A DNA stretch of 64,000 nucleotides, taken from contig NZ_LMMA01000023.1 of NCBI RefSeq assembly GCF_001422725.1, forward strand, positions 337,593 to 401,592, read 5' to 3'. Below are positions 53,103 to 62,403 of the stretch, piece by piece. Position numbers and translations under genes: made by a program. The stretch is from Flavobacterium sp. Leaf82. GTDB lineage: Bacteria; Bacteroidota; Bacteroidia; Flavobacteriales; Flavobacteriaceae. The notes under the pieces are model-generated. The model was given only the letters and a program-made list of their open reading frames with translations, was not told where the DNA came from and ran no database searches. Positions within the stretch are counted from its first letter, which is position 1. Every line of letters starts with the position of its first letter.

Positions 53103-53882
53103 ATGGAAGAAGCAGTAATCGAAAAATCAGTTTTTGAAGAAATACCAACAGAAAAAATTTATACCGAAAAAGCAATTACTGTCGGCACTTTTTTAGGCGG
53201 TCCATTAGTTGCCGGTTATTTTATGGCAGAAAATTTTAAAGTTTTTGGAGATTTCGACAAAGCCCGAAAAACCTGGATTATAACGATTCTGGCAACCATT
53301 TTTATCTTTGGTTTGATTTTTTTGATTCCGGAAAATATAAATATTCCAAATATGATTTTCCCAATTATTTATATGGGAATCGCAGCTTATTTTACCAAAA
53401 AATATCAGGAAAAACAAATTAATACACACATCGAGAATGGCGGCGAACATTATAATTGGTGGCGAACGCTATTAATTTCGATTATAGGAATTTCGGTTTT
53501 GCTTGGTGCTGTATTCAGTATTTCATTTTTGACAGAAGCTGCAAACGGAAGACTTGCCGAATCAACAAAAAAATATGGAACCATGAATCATGAAATTGCC
53601 TATCAAAGCAATATCAATGAAAACGAAGTAGATAAAATTGCTGTTGCTTTTGAGAAAACATTCTTTTTTGACGATGCTATAACTAAATACGTATACCTGG
53701 AAAAAATCGATAACACCTACGAAATTTCTATTTCATGCAATGAATCTGTCAAAGACGACGCTATAGCCGCGCAACCATTTGTACAATTAAGAGATGATAT
53801 GCAAAAATATTTTCCTCATAATAAAATCATTCTTAAACTTGTCGTTGATAATCTTGATAATGTAGTTAAACGAATTGAATAG
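53103..53882 (+). CDS. Hypothetical multi-pass membrane protein
   Basis: This 259-residue protein has membrane segments at about 24-42, 57-75, 80-95 and 120-142. A soluble C-terminal part (about 145-259, e.g. NENEVDKIAVAFEKTFFFDD) could lie in the periplasm or cytoplasm. A GGEHYNWWRTLL segment precedes the last helix. No family recognised. Confidence 0.6.
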   Translation: MEEAVIEKSVFEEIPTEKIYTEKAITVGTFLGGPLVAGYFMAENFKVFGDFDKARKTWIITILATIFIFGLIFLIPENINIPNMIFPIIYMGIAAYFTKKYQEKQINTHIENGGEHYNWWRTLLISIIGISVLLGAVFSISFLTEAANGRLAESTKKYGTMNHEIAYQSNINENEVDKIAVAFEKTFFFDDAITKYVYLEKIDNTYEISISCNESVKDDAIAAQPFVQLRDDMQKYFPHNKIILKLVVDNLDNVVKRIE

Positions 53883-54002
53883 ACATACAAATCTAATTTC
53901 ATCCTTTTTTTGGATTCCCATTTTTAGACTACGATAAAAATAGTTTTGGCTAAATCTGCCTGATGAATGTTGCTCAACTTTGTACTATAAAAATATAGAC
54001 AA

Positions 54003-54899
54003 ATGAAAATTACAATTACAGGTTCTTTAGGGAACATCAGCAAGCCATTGGCTCAGGAATTATTGCAAAAAGAACATGAAGTTACAGTAATTAGCAGCAG
54101 TATTGATAAACAAGCCCAAATTGAAGCTCTTGGAGCTGTGGCAGCAATAGGTTCTGTTAATGATGTGGCATTTTTAACCAAAGTTTTTACAGGCGCAGAT
54201 GCCGTATATTGCATGATTCCGCGTGCAAATTATTTTGACCCCAATCTGGATTTAGACGCTTTTACCCGCACAATTGGAAATAATTATGCCGAAGCAATTC
54301 AGAAATCTGGCGTAAAACGTGTTGTGTTTTTAAGTAGTATTGGAGCACACTTAGAGCAAAATTCCGGAATTATCCAGCGTTATAATGAAATCGAAACTGT
54401 TTTAAACCAACTTCAGGATGTTTCGATTACGTTTATGCGTCCGGTTTCTTTCTTTTATAATTTACTGCCTTATATTCCGCAGATTAAATCGCAAGGCATA
54501 ATTTCCGCAAATTATGGCGGAGACAGGATGATTCCGTGGGTTTCACCAAGCGATATTGCCGCTGCAATTGCCGAAGAAATAGTGTATTTACCTCAGGGAA
54601 AAAACGTTCGTTATGTAGCAAGTGAAGAACTTACAGGCGATGAAACAGCTCACATTTTAGGCGAAGCAATAGGAAAACCAGATTTAAAATGGGTTTTAAT
54701 CAGCGACGAAGAAACCTTAAACGGTTTGGTACATGTAGGAATGCAACCCAAAATAGCTGCAGGTTTGGTCGAAATGTATGCCGGACTTTACAACGGTTTA
54801 TTATCTGAAGATTACTTACGCAATAAACCCACAGTTATGGGAAAAGTAAAACTGGCAGATTATGCCAAAGAATTTGCTGCAATTTATAACCAGAAATAA
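54003..54899 (+). CDS. NmrA-like NAD(P)-binding protein
   Basis: This 298-residue atypical short-chain dehydrogenase starts ITITGSLGNISKPLAQELL, a Rossmann loop, and continues with GADAVYCMIPRANYFDPN, VKRVVFLSSIGAH and FMRPVSFFYNLLPYIP. It lacks a clear YxxxK pair, typical of NmrA/HSCARG-type NAD(P) sensors or quinone reductase relatives. The AraC gene 12 bp downstream is probably its partner in one transcript. Confidence 0.85.
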   Translation: MKITITGSLGNISKPLAQELLQKEHEVTVISSSIDKQAQIEALGAVAAIGSVNDVAFLTKVFTGADAVYCMIPRANYFDPNLDLDAFTRTIGNNYAEAIQKSGVKRVVFLSSIGAHLEQNSGIIQRYNEIETVLNQLQDVSITFMRPVSFFYNLLPYIPQIKSQGIISANYGGDRMIPWVSPSDIAAAIAEEIVYLPQGKNVRYVASEELTGDETAHILGEAIGKPDLKWVLISDEETLNGLVHVGMQPKIAAGLVEMYAGLYNGLLSEDYLRNKPTVMGKVKLADYAKEFAAIYNQK

Positions 54900-54911
54900 G
54901 TACCTTAGACT

Positions 54912-55826
54912 ATGGCAAATCAGCAACCTGTTCGAATAAAAACGATAAGCGAATTTCATGAATTTAGAAGTTTGCCTAAACCGGAACATCCGTTAGTGAG
55001 CGTTTATAATTTTGAAGATCTTAAACGCCTTAACGAAGATGAACCCAAAAGCTTAATGCTTGATTTTTATTCGATTGCCCTAAAACGAAGCCCAAATGCC
55101 AAGATGCGATACGGGCAACAGGAATATGATTTTAATGAAGGCGTTTTATTATTTATCTCGCCGGGTCAGGTTTTTTCTATAGAAGGCAACGCAGATTTAG
55201 AACATACAGGATGGGCATTAATTGTTCATCCTGATTTTTTGTGGAATACGCCACTGGCAAAAAAAATCAAGCAATACGAATATTTTGGTTATTCGGTTCA
55301 TGAAGCGTTGCACTTATCTGATAAAGAGGAGAAAATGATTATAGGCATCATGAAAAATATCCAGCACGAATATCAGTCTAATATTGATAAATTTAGCCAG
55401 GATGTAATTATCGCTCAAATCGAATTGTTACTTACCTATGCAGAGCGTTTTTATAACAGACAATTTATAACCAGAAAAATAAGCAATCATCAAATTCTCG
55501 CTCGCTTAGAAAACCTGCTTGAAGATTATTTCTCGAATCATTCTCTGGCAAAAAATGGTTTACCAACCGTACATTATATTGCCGAAAGTCTAAATGTGAC
55601 ACCCAATTATTTAAGCGGATTACTCAAATCACTCACCGGACAAAGTACACAACAGCATATACACGACAAATTGATTGAAAAAGCAAAAGAAAAACTTTCG
55701 ACAACAAACTTATCGATAAGCGAAATTGCGTTTGATCTGGGTTTTGAACATCAGCAATCATTTAGTAAATTATTTAAGACCAAAACAAATATTTCTCCCT
55801 TAGAATTCAGACAATCATTTAACTAA
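54912..55826 (+). CDS. AraC family transcriptional regulator
   Basis: This 304-residue regulator has an N-terminal cupin-like part (FNEGVLLFISPGQVFSIEG) and C-terminal paired HTH (about 205-302, with VTPNYLSGLLKSLTGQS and ISEIAFDLGFEHQQSFSKLF). It probably controls the upstream NmrA-like gene; the two are 12 bp apart. Confidence 0.92.
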   Translation: MANQQPVRIKTISEFHEFRSLPKPEHPLVSVYNFEDLKRLNEDEPKSLMLDFYSIALKRSPNAKMRYGQQEYDFNEGVLLFISPGQVFSIEGNADLEHTGWALIVHPDFLWNTPLAKKIKQYEYFGYSVHEALHLSDKEEKMIIGIMKNIQHEYQSNIDKFSQDVIIAQIELLLTYAERFYNRQFITRKISNHQILARLENLLEDYFSNHSLAKNGLPTVHYIAESLNVTPNYLSGLLKSLTGQSTQQHIHDKLIEKAKEKLSTTNLSISEIAFDLGFEHQQSFSKLFKTKTNISPLEFRQSFN

Positions 55827-55867
55827 ACAGAATTTTATTTTTAGTAAATTCGCTACAAAAAAGTTTT

Positions 55868-56278
55868 ATGAATCCGATTTTTAAAAATACTTTGGCCGTA
55901 ATAATTGGTCTTTTTGTTGGTAGCGTTGTCAATATGGCAATAATTTTAATGAGTGGTTCCGTAATTCCACCTCCAAATGGTGCAGATGTGACCACGATGG
56001 AAGGGCTAAAAGCTACAATGCATTTATTTGAACCCAAACATTTTATTTTTCCCTTTCTGGCACATTCTATTGGTACTTTTGCAGGCGCGGCAACAACTGC
56101 TTTAATTGCTGCAACCCGCAAAACAGAATTGGCTTTGGTAATTGGATCCTTCTTTTTATTGGGCGGGATTGTAAATGTTTGTACATTGCCTTCACCAATT
56201 TGGTATAACATTATAGATCTTGCATTTGCATATTTGCCAATGGCATATCTGGCTAGAAAAGTTGTGGCTACAAAATAG
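55868..56278 (+). CDS. Hypothetical four-helix membrane protein
   Basis: This 136-residue protein has four membrane helices (about 7-28, 60-80, 86-103 and 110-128). The forward frame was kept over an opposite ORF (55819-56298) because only it gives a clean helix pattern and starts at a sensible ATG. Family not recognised. Starts 41 bp after the AraC gene. Confidence 0.6.
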   Translation: MNPIFKNTLAVIIGLFVGSVVNMAIILMSGSVIPPPNGADVTTMEGLKATMHLFEPKHFIFPFLAHSIGTFAGAATTALIAATRKTELALVIGSFFLLGGIVNVCTLPSPIWYNIIDLAFAYLPMAYLARKVVATK

Positions 56279-56355
56279 TTCTGATTATATTTTAACATTA
56301 AATCACATTTATTAGATAAATCGCATAAATTGCAAGAGAAATTTTAACAAAAAAA

Positions 56356-56841
56356 ATGTTTCTAAAACACACTTTGAGTTTAGCAGATACCTTCATTTTT
56401 CTGGGTATTGTTGCGATTATTGCAATCATATTCTCTATTATAGATTATCGTAAATCATCAGTTGAATACAAAAAAAAGGAGAATTTTAGAGACACTGCTA
56501 TAAAAGTATTAGTTCAACTTAATGAAGTTAAAATTACCACTCAGGGTTTTACTGAAACTACAAAAGAAATAAAATCTAACCACTGGAACCGGAGCGAAAT
56601 TCTTTATAATTCTATGACCGGTAATGATCATAAAAATTTTATAACCACAAAACATTGCTATAATACGCTATGGTATAATTTTAAGCATGACGGAAAAAAT
56701 TACAAACAAACTTTTATTATAGACATGGATGTTTATAATTTAAAAATTTGGTTTGAAGTACAAAAAGAAACCTATTTATATATTGGCACAGGAGAATTTG
56801 CAAATAATCTGTATTTAGATCTGGAGTTTATGAATCGTTAA
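56356..56841 (+). CDS. Hypothetical protein with N-terminal membrane anchor
   Basis: This 161-residue protein has a single membrane helix (about 13-32) and a soluble basic domain with strands KHCYNTLWYNFKHDGKNYKQ and TGEFANNLYLDLEF. No family recognised. Confidence 0.55.
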   Translation: MFLKHTLSLADTFIFLGIVAIIAIIFSIIDYRKSSVEYKKKENFRDTAIKVLVQLNEVKITTQGFTETTKEIKSNHWNRSEILYNSMTGNDHKNFITTKHCYNTLWYNFKHDGKNYKQTFIIDMDVYNLKIWFEVQKETYLYIGTGEFANNLYLDLEFMNR

Positions 56842-56901
56842 GTTTGATTCTTCGTAAAAAAATAAACTTCTGATTTTGCCTGATAATTTAATTAAAAAAA
56901 A

Positions 56902-57582
56902 ATGAAAAAAGTTGGACTTGTAGGCGGAATCAGTTGGGTTTCTACCATAGATTATTATAAATTAATTAATGAAGGTGTAAATAAAAAACTGGGCGGATTG
57001 CACTTTGCAGAATGCCTGATTTATTCCCTAAACTTTGCAGATATTCAGGAAAAAACCTGGACAGACTCCTATGAAATTATTTTAAATGCCTGTATAAGTT
57101 TAAAAAATAGCGGTGTCGATGCCATCGTATTATGTGCCAATACAGCACATATGTATGCAGACAAAATCGAAAAGGAAATTAATTTGCCGTTAATTCATAT
57201 TGGTACAGAAACGGCTAAAGCTGTAAAACGACAAGAAATTACCACGATTGGATTTTTAGGAACTTCGTTTTCTATGGAAATGGATTTCTATAAAGATCGC
57301 CTTAAAAGTTTTGGACTTAATGTGTTGATTCCTGAAAAGCAGGAAACAAGAGACTATATTCAACACGTTCTAAAAGAAGAACTTGGCAGAGGCATTATTA
57401 ATCCGGATTCGAAACAAAACTATATTAAAATAGCAAACGAACTGATAGAACGTGGTGCCGAAGGTATTATTTTAGGTTGTACCGAAATTCCGTTATTGAT
57501 CGATCAATCTCATTTTTCAGTTCCGGTTTTTGATACAACCAAAATACATTCTGAAGCTATTGTAAACTTTATATTGTCTTAA
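56902..57582 (+). CDS. Aspartate/glutamate racemase family protein
   Basis: This 226-residue cofactor-independent racemase has both catalytic cysteines in place: LCANTAHMYADKI (first Cys, about 78) and LGCTEIPLL (second Cys, about 192). The start GLVGGISWVSTIDYY matches the GGMSWEST block of the family. Aspartate or glutamate is the probable substrate, giving D-amino acids. Confidence 0.9.
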   Translation: MKKVGLVGGISWVSTIDYYKLINEGVNKKLGGLHFAECLIYSLNFADIQEKTWTDSYEIILNACISLKNSGVDAIVLCANTAHMYADKIEKEINLPLIHIGTETAKAVKRQEITTIGFLGTSFSMEMDFYKDRLKSFGLNVLIPEKQETRDYIQHVLKEELGRGIINPDSKQNYIKIANELIERGAEGIILGCTEIPLLIDQSHFSVPVFDTTKIHSEAIVNFILS

Positions 57583-57598
57583 ACTTAAATTGTAACTT

Positions 57599-58297
57599 AT
57601 GAGCTATTTTGGCGGGCTGGGTTCAGGAAAAGGCTGGAATAAATTTAATTTTATCCTTACCCCTCAACAATTTGAATTAATTTTCAGTGAACTTAAATTT
57701 TACTTCGTTATTACAAATACAAGGGTTGCCATAGACTACACCGCAACTGATAAATCGTATGTATTTGATGGTTACAATGATTTTTTTAACGAAATCATAA
57801 TTGGTAAAAAAGAACATGACAGAAAACAACATTGGTTTTACGAGAACAAAATAAGATTATCAATAACGGATGATATCAATAAAATTGGCTTTAAGGAAAT
57901 TACAGATGAAGAAGGTTGTATTTCTGATACATTTAAACTGGTAAATCCAACAGAACCGGTAATCAATATCACTCCTTTTTATCTTACCTTTTCAGAGAAT
58001 AATGAAAGCTTAAGCATTGCTTACATGAATACCGAAGGAACAATAGGTTTAGAACTAACTTATCCTAAAGTAATACGTTTTTCTAATGATAAGTTCAATT
58101 CGGTTATTGATGCACAACAATTCAATAATCACCAATTATTCAATGACTTACTAAAAAATATAAAAGCATTATCTACTAAAGCAAAATTACAAAGCAAAAC
58201 AAAACTACATCGCTCAAATTTTTGGATTAGTACCGAAGCAAAAAAAGTAATCAATGAAAATCGATATTTAAAATCGAACTCATTACTTATTATTTAA
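57599..58297 (+). CDS. Hypothetical protein
   Basis: This 232-residue cytoplasmic protein starts with SYFGGLGSGKG and has strand-rich segments such as FYFVITNTRVAIDYTATDKS and INITPFYLTFSE. No domain recognised and no signal peptide. It follows the racemase by 16 bp and precedes a lipoprotein gene by 16 bp, so the three may be one transcript. Confidence 0.6.
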   Translation: MSYFGGLGSGKGWNKFNFILTPQQFELIFSELKFYFVITNTRVAIDYTATDKSYVFDGYNDFFNEIIIGKKEHDRKQHWFYENKIRLSITDDINKIGFKEITDEEGCISDTFKLVNPTEPVINITPFYLTFSENNESLSIAYMNTEGTIGLELTYPKVIRFSNDKFNSVIDAQQFNNHQLFNDLLKNIKALSTKAKLQSKTKLHRSNFWISTEAKKVINENRYLKSNSLLII

Positions 58298-58313
58298 TTC
58301 CATAAAATCATTT

Positions 58314-58919
58314 ATGAAAAATCTCTTTAGAATATTTATTGCTCTATTAGTTTCAGTTTTATTATCTAATTGCGCTTCGTTTTCTAAAAAAGATTTTAAA
58401 AAGGACTATGTCAATTTAAATCCAGTTGATATCTACAAATTTAACGGAAAATATACTTTTGCACCAATAAAGAAATACGATAAAAAAAATGAACATTCTG
58501 ATTTAGAAAGTATAAAAAAATATATCAATTCTTATAATTATATCACAAATGATATTTTAAAATTTGAAAATATAGATTCTACCGTAAACAATGTTTCCCA
58601 GTATTACATTGAATTAAAAATCCTTAACACTACCGAATTGAGTGTTGAACTATTTAAAAATAATAACAGCCTGAAAAAGCAGCAAATAAAAGGAACCCTA
58701 AAAAAAGACGGAATGTTTTATCTCGATAATAATTACCTGAAATGTACCGGAATCCCTTATCTTTTTGGAGGATGTAACAACAATAAAAGACGAATTGCTA
58801 TTTCAAAAAACAATAATTTAATTGTAAATGAAGCAGTTGACAATTCGGGTGCATTATTATTTCTTTTTTGGGCAGGACAAAGTTATAATAGTACATATGA
58901 ATTTGAGCGTCTGGAATAA
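58314..58919 (+). CDS. Hypothetical lipoprotein
   Basis: This 201-residue protein has a lipobox LLSNC (Cys20) followed by ASFSKKDFKKD, which is basic, so it may stay in the periplasm rather than be surface-exported. The rest is Lys/Asn-rich with no recognised domain. Probably cotranscribed with the preceding hypothetical gene. Confidence 0.6.
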   Translation: MKNLFRIFIALLVSVLLSNCASFSKKDFKKDYVNLNPVDIYKFNGKYTFAPIKKYDKKNEHSDLESIKKYINSYNYITNDILKFENIDSTVNNVSQYYIELKILNTTELSVELFKNNNSLKKQQIKGTLKKDGMFYLDNNYLKCTGIPYLFGGCNNNKRRIAISKNNNLIVNEAVDNSGALLFLFWAGQSYNSTYEFERLE

Positions 58920-58990
58920 ATATTAAGTGTTTTTTGGGTTTTCCTAAATACTTATTTTATAACTTAGTTAGCTTTTTAAATTTTAAAATC

Positions 58991-59359
58991 ATGACTAAGA
59001 AAGAAATCGCCCAGGACTTTTTAAATCTCGCAGCAAAAGGGCATTCGCACGAAGCATTTCGACTGTATGTAAGTAAAAAATTTAAACATCATAATGCTTA
59101 TTTTAAAGGTGATGCAGATACTTTGATGCTCGCAATGGAAGAATCGACAAGAACAAACCCAAATAAAGTTTTCAAAATTCATCACATTCTTGAAGATGGA
59201 GATCTCGTTGCCGTACACTCTCACTTAAAACAAACTCCGGTTGATCTGGGTTTTGCCGTAGTTCATATTCTAAAATTCAAAGCTGATAAAATTGTTGAAT
59301 TTTGGGATTTAGGACAACCCATCCCAAAAGAACCTATTAACGAAAACGGAATGTTCTGA
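58991..59359 (+). CDS. SnoaL/NTF2-like protein
   Basis: This 122-residue protein is read from ATG 58991; an in-frame start at 58934 would add a poorly conserved tail and lies close to the previous stop. Its cone-like fold is suggested by AQDFLNLAAKGHSHEAFRLY, FKHHNAYFKGDADTL, LVAVHSHLKQ and HILKFKADKIVEFWDLGQP. Polyketide cyclase or small-molecule binding roles are common in this family; the ligand is unknown. Confidence 0.8.
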   Translation: MTKKEIAQDFLNLAAKGHSHEAFRLYVSKKFKHHNAYFKGDADTLMLAMEESTRTNPNKVFKIHHILEDGDLVAVHSHLKQTPVDLGFAVVHILKFKADKIVEFWDLGQPIPKEPINENGMF

Positions 59360-59362
59360 GAT

Positions 59363-59505
59363 TTACCGCAAAGAACGCAATGTTTTTTTACTTCCCGAGT
59401 TTAATAAAATAGCAAAGTTCGCAAAGCGAAATCAATACAAAGCTTTGCGAACTTTGTGTTTTTAAACTTCTGATTGATAAAAAAGCTTAGCGTTCTTTGC
59501 CGTAA
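59363..59505. repeat. CGCAAAGAACGC / CGCAAAGTTCGC nested inverted repeat
   Basis: Outer arms TTACCGCAAAGAACGCAA and TAGCGTTCTTTGCCGTAA enclose inner arms GCAAAGTTCGCAAAGC and GCTTTGCGAACTTTG. Non-coding; a genus-typical intergenic repeat. Confidence 0.7.
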
Positions 59506-59572
59506 AGTCGCAATCAAAGTGGTGCAAAAATTTACACCCTAAATAACCTAAAACCAGAAACAAAAACAAAAA

Positions 59573-60619
59573 ATGACTTCCAATATTCGAATTTCCTTTA
59601 TTATATCCTTTATTTTCCTTTTTTCCAATTATAACACATTCGCTCAGAAAAAAAATAATTATACCGCTCAAATTGACAGTTTAATCAGCGTTAGCAATCC
59701 AATATTTAATGGCGTTGTTCTAATTTCTAAAAACGGAAAAACAGTTTATAATAAAGTATATGGTTTTACTGATTTTCAAACCAGAAAACATTTAAAAACA
59801 AACAGCCAATTTGAAATCATGTCGAATACCAGACAAATCACGGCTGTTTTAATCTTAAAAGAAGTTGAACAAGGCAAAATTGATCTTCAGGCACCCATAA
59901 AAAAATACCTGCCGGAATTAAAACAATCCTGGGCAGATTCTGTAACTGTTCACCAGCTCCTAAATCATACACACGGAATCGTTGATTTAAAAAAACCTCT
60001 TTTATTTAAACCGGGAAGCGAATTTAAATATGGAGATTTAGGATATAGTTTACTGGGAAAAATAATTGAATCTGTTTCTAAAAAAAGCTATCCTGAAATA
60101 GCAAATGCCTTTTTTAAAGAACTAAAGATGAAAAACACCCTTTGTTTTTCTGCTGCTAAAATTCCAAATTTAGTTTCAGGATATGTCAACACAAATAATA
60201 CGTTCAAGATAGTCTCAAAAACTATGCTTACTTTACAAAGCACTCCGTCTAACGGAATTGTTTCAACAGCAAGTGATTTAGCAATTTGGAATGAAAACCT
60301 GCATAAAGGAAAACTTCTAAAACCAGAAAATTATCAATTAATGTTTCAGTACAATATAACAGCCCAACACAGTTTTTTTGCAAAAGAAAAAGTAGGCTAC
60401 GGATATGGTTTTAGAATTATCGATAAAGAACCTGTAAAATATGTTGGTCATACCGGTTTGGGTGATGGTTTTTCTTCTGTAAATTTGTACTTCCCTGAAA
60501 GTGACGTAAGTTTGATTGTTTTAGAAAATCAGATGAATGAGAATTCGGATTTGTTTTATAGCAATGAAATTAAAATCAAAAATATTTTATTAAAAAGCGA
60601 TTTACTGAATCCAAAATAA
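59573..60619 (+). CDS. Serine hydrolase (class C beta-lactamase fold) with altered catalytic motifs
   Basis: This 348-residue protein has a signal peptide (about 1-24) and the beta-lactamase/D-Ala-D-Ala carboxypeptidase fold (LLNHTHGIVDL, HTGLGDGF). The usual SxxK reads S-N-T-R (Ser84, Arg87), and the YxN motif reads Y-G-D (153-155); the HTG motif is kept. Loss of the motif Lys and Asn suggests weak or changed activity, or a binding role. Confidence 0.8.
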   Translation: MTSNIRISFIISFIFLFSNYNTFAQKKNNYTAQIDSLISVSNPIFNGVVLISKNGKTVYNKVYGFTDFQTRKHLKTNSQFEIMSNTRQITAVLILKEVEQGKIDLQAPIKKYLPELKQSWADSVTVHQLLNHTHGIVDLKKPLLFKPGSEFKYGDLGYSLLGKIIESVSKKSYPEIANAFFKELKMKNTLCFSAAKIPNLVSGYVNTNNTFKIVSKTMLTLQSTPSNGIVSTASDLAIWNENLHKGKLLKPENYQLMFQYNITAQHSFFAKEKVGYGYGFRIIDKEPVKYVGHTGLGDGFSSVNLYFPESDVSLIVLENQMNENSDLFYSNEIKIKNILLKSDLLNPK

Positions 60620-60625
60620 AACAGA

Positions 60626-61051
60626 ATGGCAAAGAATAAAACCACCGAAACCAAAAGCAGTGTTCCTGATTTTATAAATGCTTTTGTAGAAGACGAAGCC
60701 AAAAGAAATGATGCTTTTGAACTTAACAAAATCATGCAGGAAATTACACAATTTGAGCCCAAAATGTGGGGTCCAAGTATTATTGGTTTTGGAAGTTACC
60801 ATTACAAATATGCAAGTGGTCACGAAGGCGATGCCCCGCTTGTGGGATTTTCTCCAAGAAAAGCAGCTATTTCGCTCTACATTTATATATCGCCAGAAAA
60901 CAGAGACGAGTTACTCTCTAAGCTTGGAAAAAATAAAGCTTCAAAAGGTTGTATTTATATTAAAAAACTAGCCGACATTGATCTTGAAGTCCTTAAAAAT
61001 ATGATTGCACTTTCTTTAGAATATTTCAAAAAAACATATCCCTCAAATTAA
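60626..61051 (+). CDS. DUF1801 family protein
   Basis: This 141-residue protein has the conserved DUF1801 stretch MWGPSIIGFGSYHYKYASGHEGDAPLVGFSPRKAAISLYIYI. Function unknown. Starts 6 bp after the serine hydrolase stop and 7 bp before the next gene, suggesting one transcript of three genes. Confidence 0.85.
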   Translation: MAKNKTTETKSSVPDFINAFVEDEAKRNDAFELNKIMQEITQFEPKMWGPSIIGFGSYHYKYASGHEGDAPLVGFSPRKAAISLYIYISPENRDELLSKLGKNKASKGCIYIKKLADIDLEVLKNMIALSLEYFKKTYPSN

Positions 61052-61058
61052 TAACATC

Positions 61059-62156
61059 ATGATTATTACCCTGCTTATTCTTTTATTCGCCTTACTTATT
61101 TTTGTTTTTCAACATCCCAGATATGGTAAAAAACCTTCTGGCGAAAGATTAGCTTTAATACAAAAGTCACCAAATTATAAAAACGGAAAATTCGAAAACG
61201 TCAACTTTACGCCTGAACTTGCAGAAGGTTACGGATACTTTAATGTAATTTCTGAATTTCTATTTAAAAAAGTAGACAGGAAAATTCCAACGGATTTGAT
61301 TCCTTCAATCAAAACAAACTTACTTGAACTTGCTATTAATCAGGACGTTTTAGTTTGGTTTGGGCATTCTTCGTATTTTATTCAGCTTGAAGGAAAACGT
61401 TTTTTAATCGATCCCGTTTTCAGTGGCAACGCCTCTCCAGTTTATGGAACTACAAAAGCATTTAAAGGCACTGATATTTATACCGCCGCTGATTTTCCGG
61501 AAATTGATTATTTACTAATTACACACGATCACTATGATCACCTTGATTATAAAACAATAATGGAATTAAAACCAAAAATTAAAAAAGTAATCTGTGCGCT
61601 TGGCGTAGGTTCTCATTTTGAATTTTGGGGATTTCCTAAAGAGATTATCATCGAAAAAGACTGGCACGAAAAAATAGAACTCGATCAGAATCTAACCCTT
61701 TATACCACGCCATCACGCCATTTTTCAGGCAGAAGTATTAAACGCTGCAATACACTCTGGACGTCTTTTGTTCTGGAAGCAAAAGATTTTAAAATGTATT
61801 TGGGCGGAGACAGCGGTTACGATACTCATTATGCCGAAATTGGTGCAAAATTTGGTCCTTTTGATATTGCACTTATCGATAACGGGCAATATAATCCAGC
61901 CTGGAAATACATTCATAATCTTCCGGAAGATGTAATAAAAGCCATGCAGGATATAAAAGCTAAAAGAGTATTTCCGGTTCATTCTTCTAAATTTTCACTG
62001 GCATTACATCCTTGGGATGAACCTTTGAAAAAAGTAACAGAATCAAATGCCGCATTAGAAAATCCGATTCCGTTAATCACACCAAAAATTGGAGAATTAG
62101 TAGAATTGAGAAATGAAAATCAGGAATTTCAACAATGGTGGAAAGGAGTTAGATAA
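61059..62156 (+). CDS. MBL-fold metallohydrolase (UlaG/NAPE-PLD-like)
   Basis: This 365-residue enzyme has an N-terminal membrane segment (about 1-20). The MBL motif THDHYDHLD and later ligands (TTPSRHFSGR, GGDSGYDTHY, PVHSSKFSLALH) match lactonase/phospholipase members with two metals. It probably hydrolyses a lactone or phosphodiester near the membrane. Confidence 0.85.
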   Translation: MIITLLILLFALLIFVFQHPRYGKKPSGERLALIQKSPNYKNGKFENVNFTPELAEGYGYFNVISEFLFKKVDRKIPTDLIPSIKTNLLELAINQDVLVWFGHSSYFIQLEGKRFLIDPVFSGNASPVYGTTKAFKGTDIYTAADFPEIDYLLITHDHYDHLDYKTIMELKPKIKKVICALGVGSHFEFWGFPKEIIIEKDWHEKIELDQNLTLYTTPSRHFSGRSIKRCNTLWTSFVLEAKDFKMYLGGDSGYDTHYAEIGAKFGPFDIALIDNGQYNPAWKYIHNLPEDVIKAMQDIKAKRVFPVHSSKFSLALHPWDEPLKKVTESNAALENPIPLITPKIGELVELRNENQEFQQWWKGVR

Positions 62157-62235
62157 ATTTTAGATTTTAGAATGAAGAGACAAGAATCTAGATTTTAGAT
62201 TAAAACTAACACCGGAAACTTGAAAAACGCTTAGT

Positions 62236-62326
62236 TTGTCATTTCAACTGAAAGGAGAAATCACACGAGAAACTCCGCAAAGATTGTCGAAATACTTTAT
62301 GTGATTTCTCCTTCGTCGAAATGACA
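62236..62326. repeat. TTGTCATTTC...GAAATGACAA inverted repeat
   Basis: Imperfect arms of about 28-30 bp beginning TTGTCATTTCAACTG and ending CGTCGAAATGACAA. The interior shares ACTCCGCAAA with the repeat at 9066-9208 in inverse orientation. Non-coding. Runs of AAACCTGAAACA follow up to the next gene. Confidence 0.75.
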
Positions 62327-62403
62327 AGATTGAACATAACCTAAAACATGAAACAAAACAAACCTGAAACCTGAAACAAAATAAAACCTGAAACAAAAAA
62401 GCA

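Noticed and set aside
55819..56298. Leftward 159-residue ORF
   Set aside because: Opposite a forward membrane-protein gene with a better start and hydrophobic pattern.
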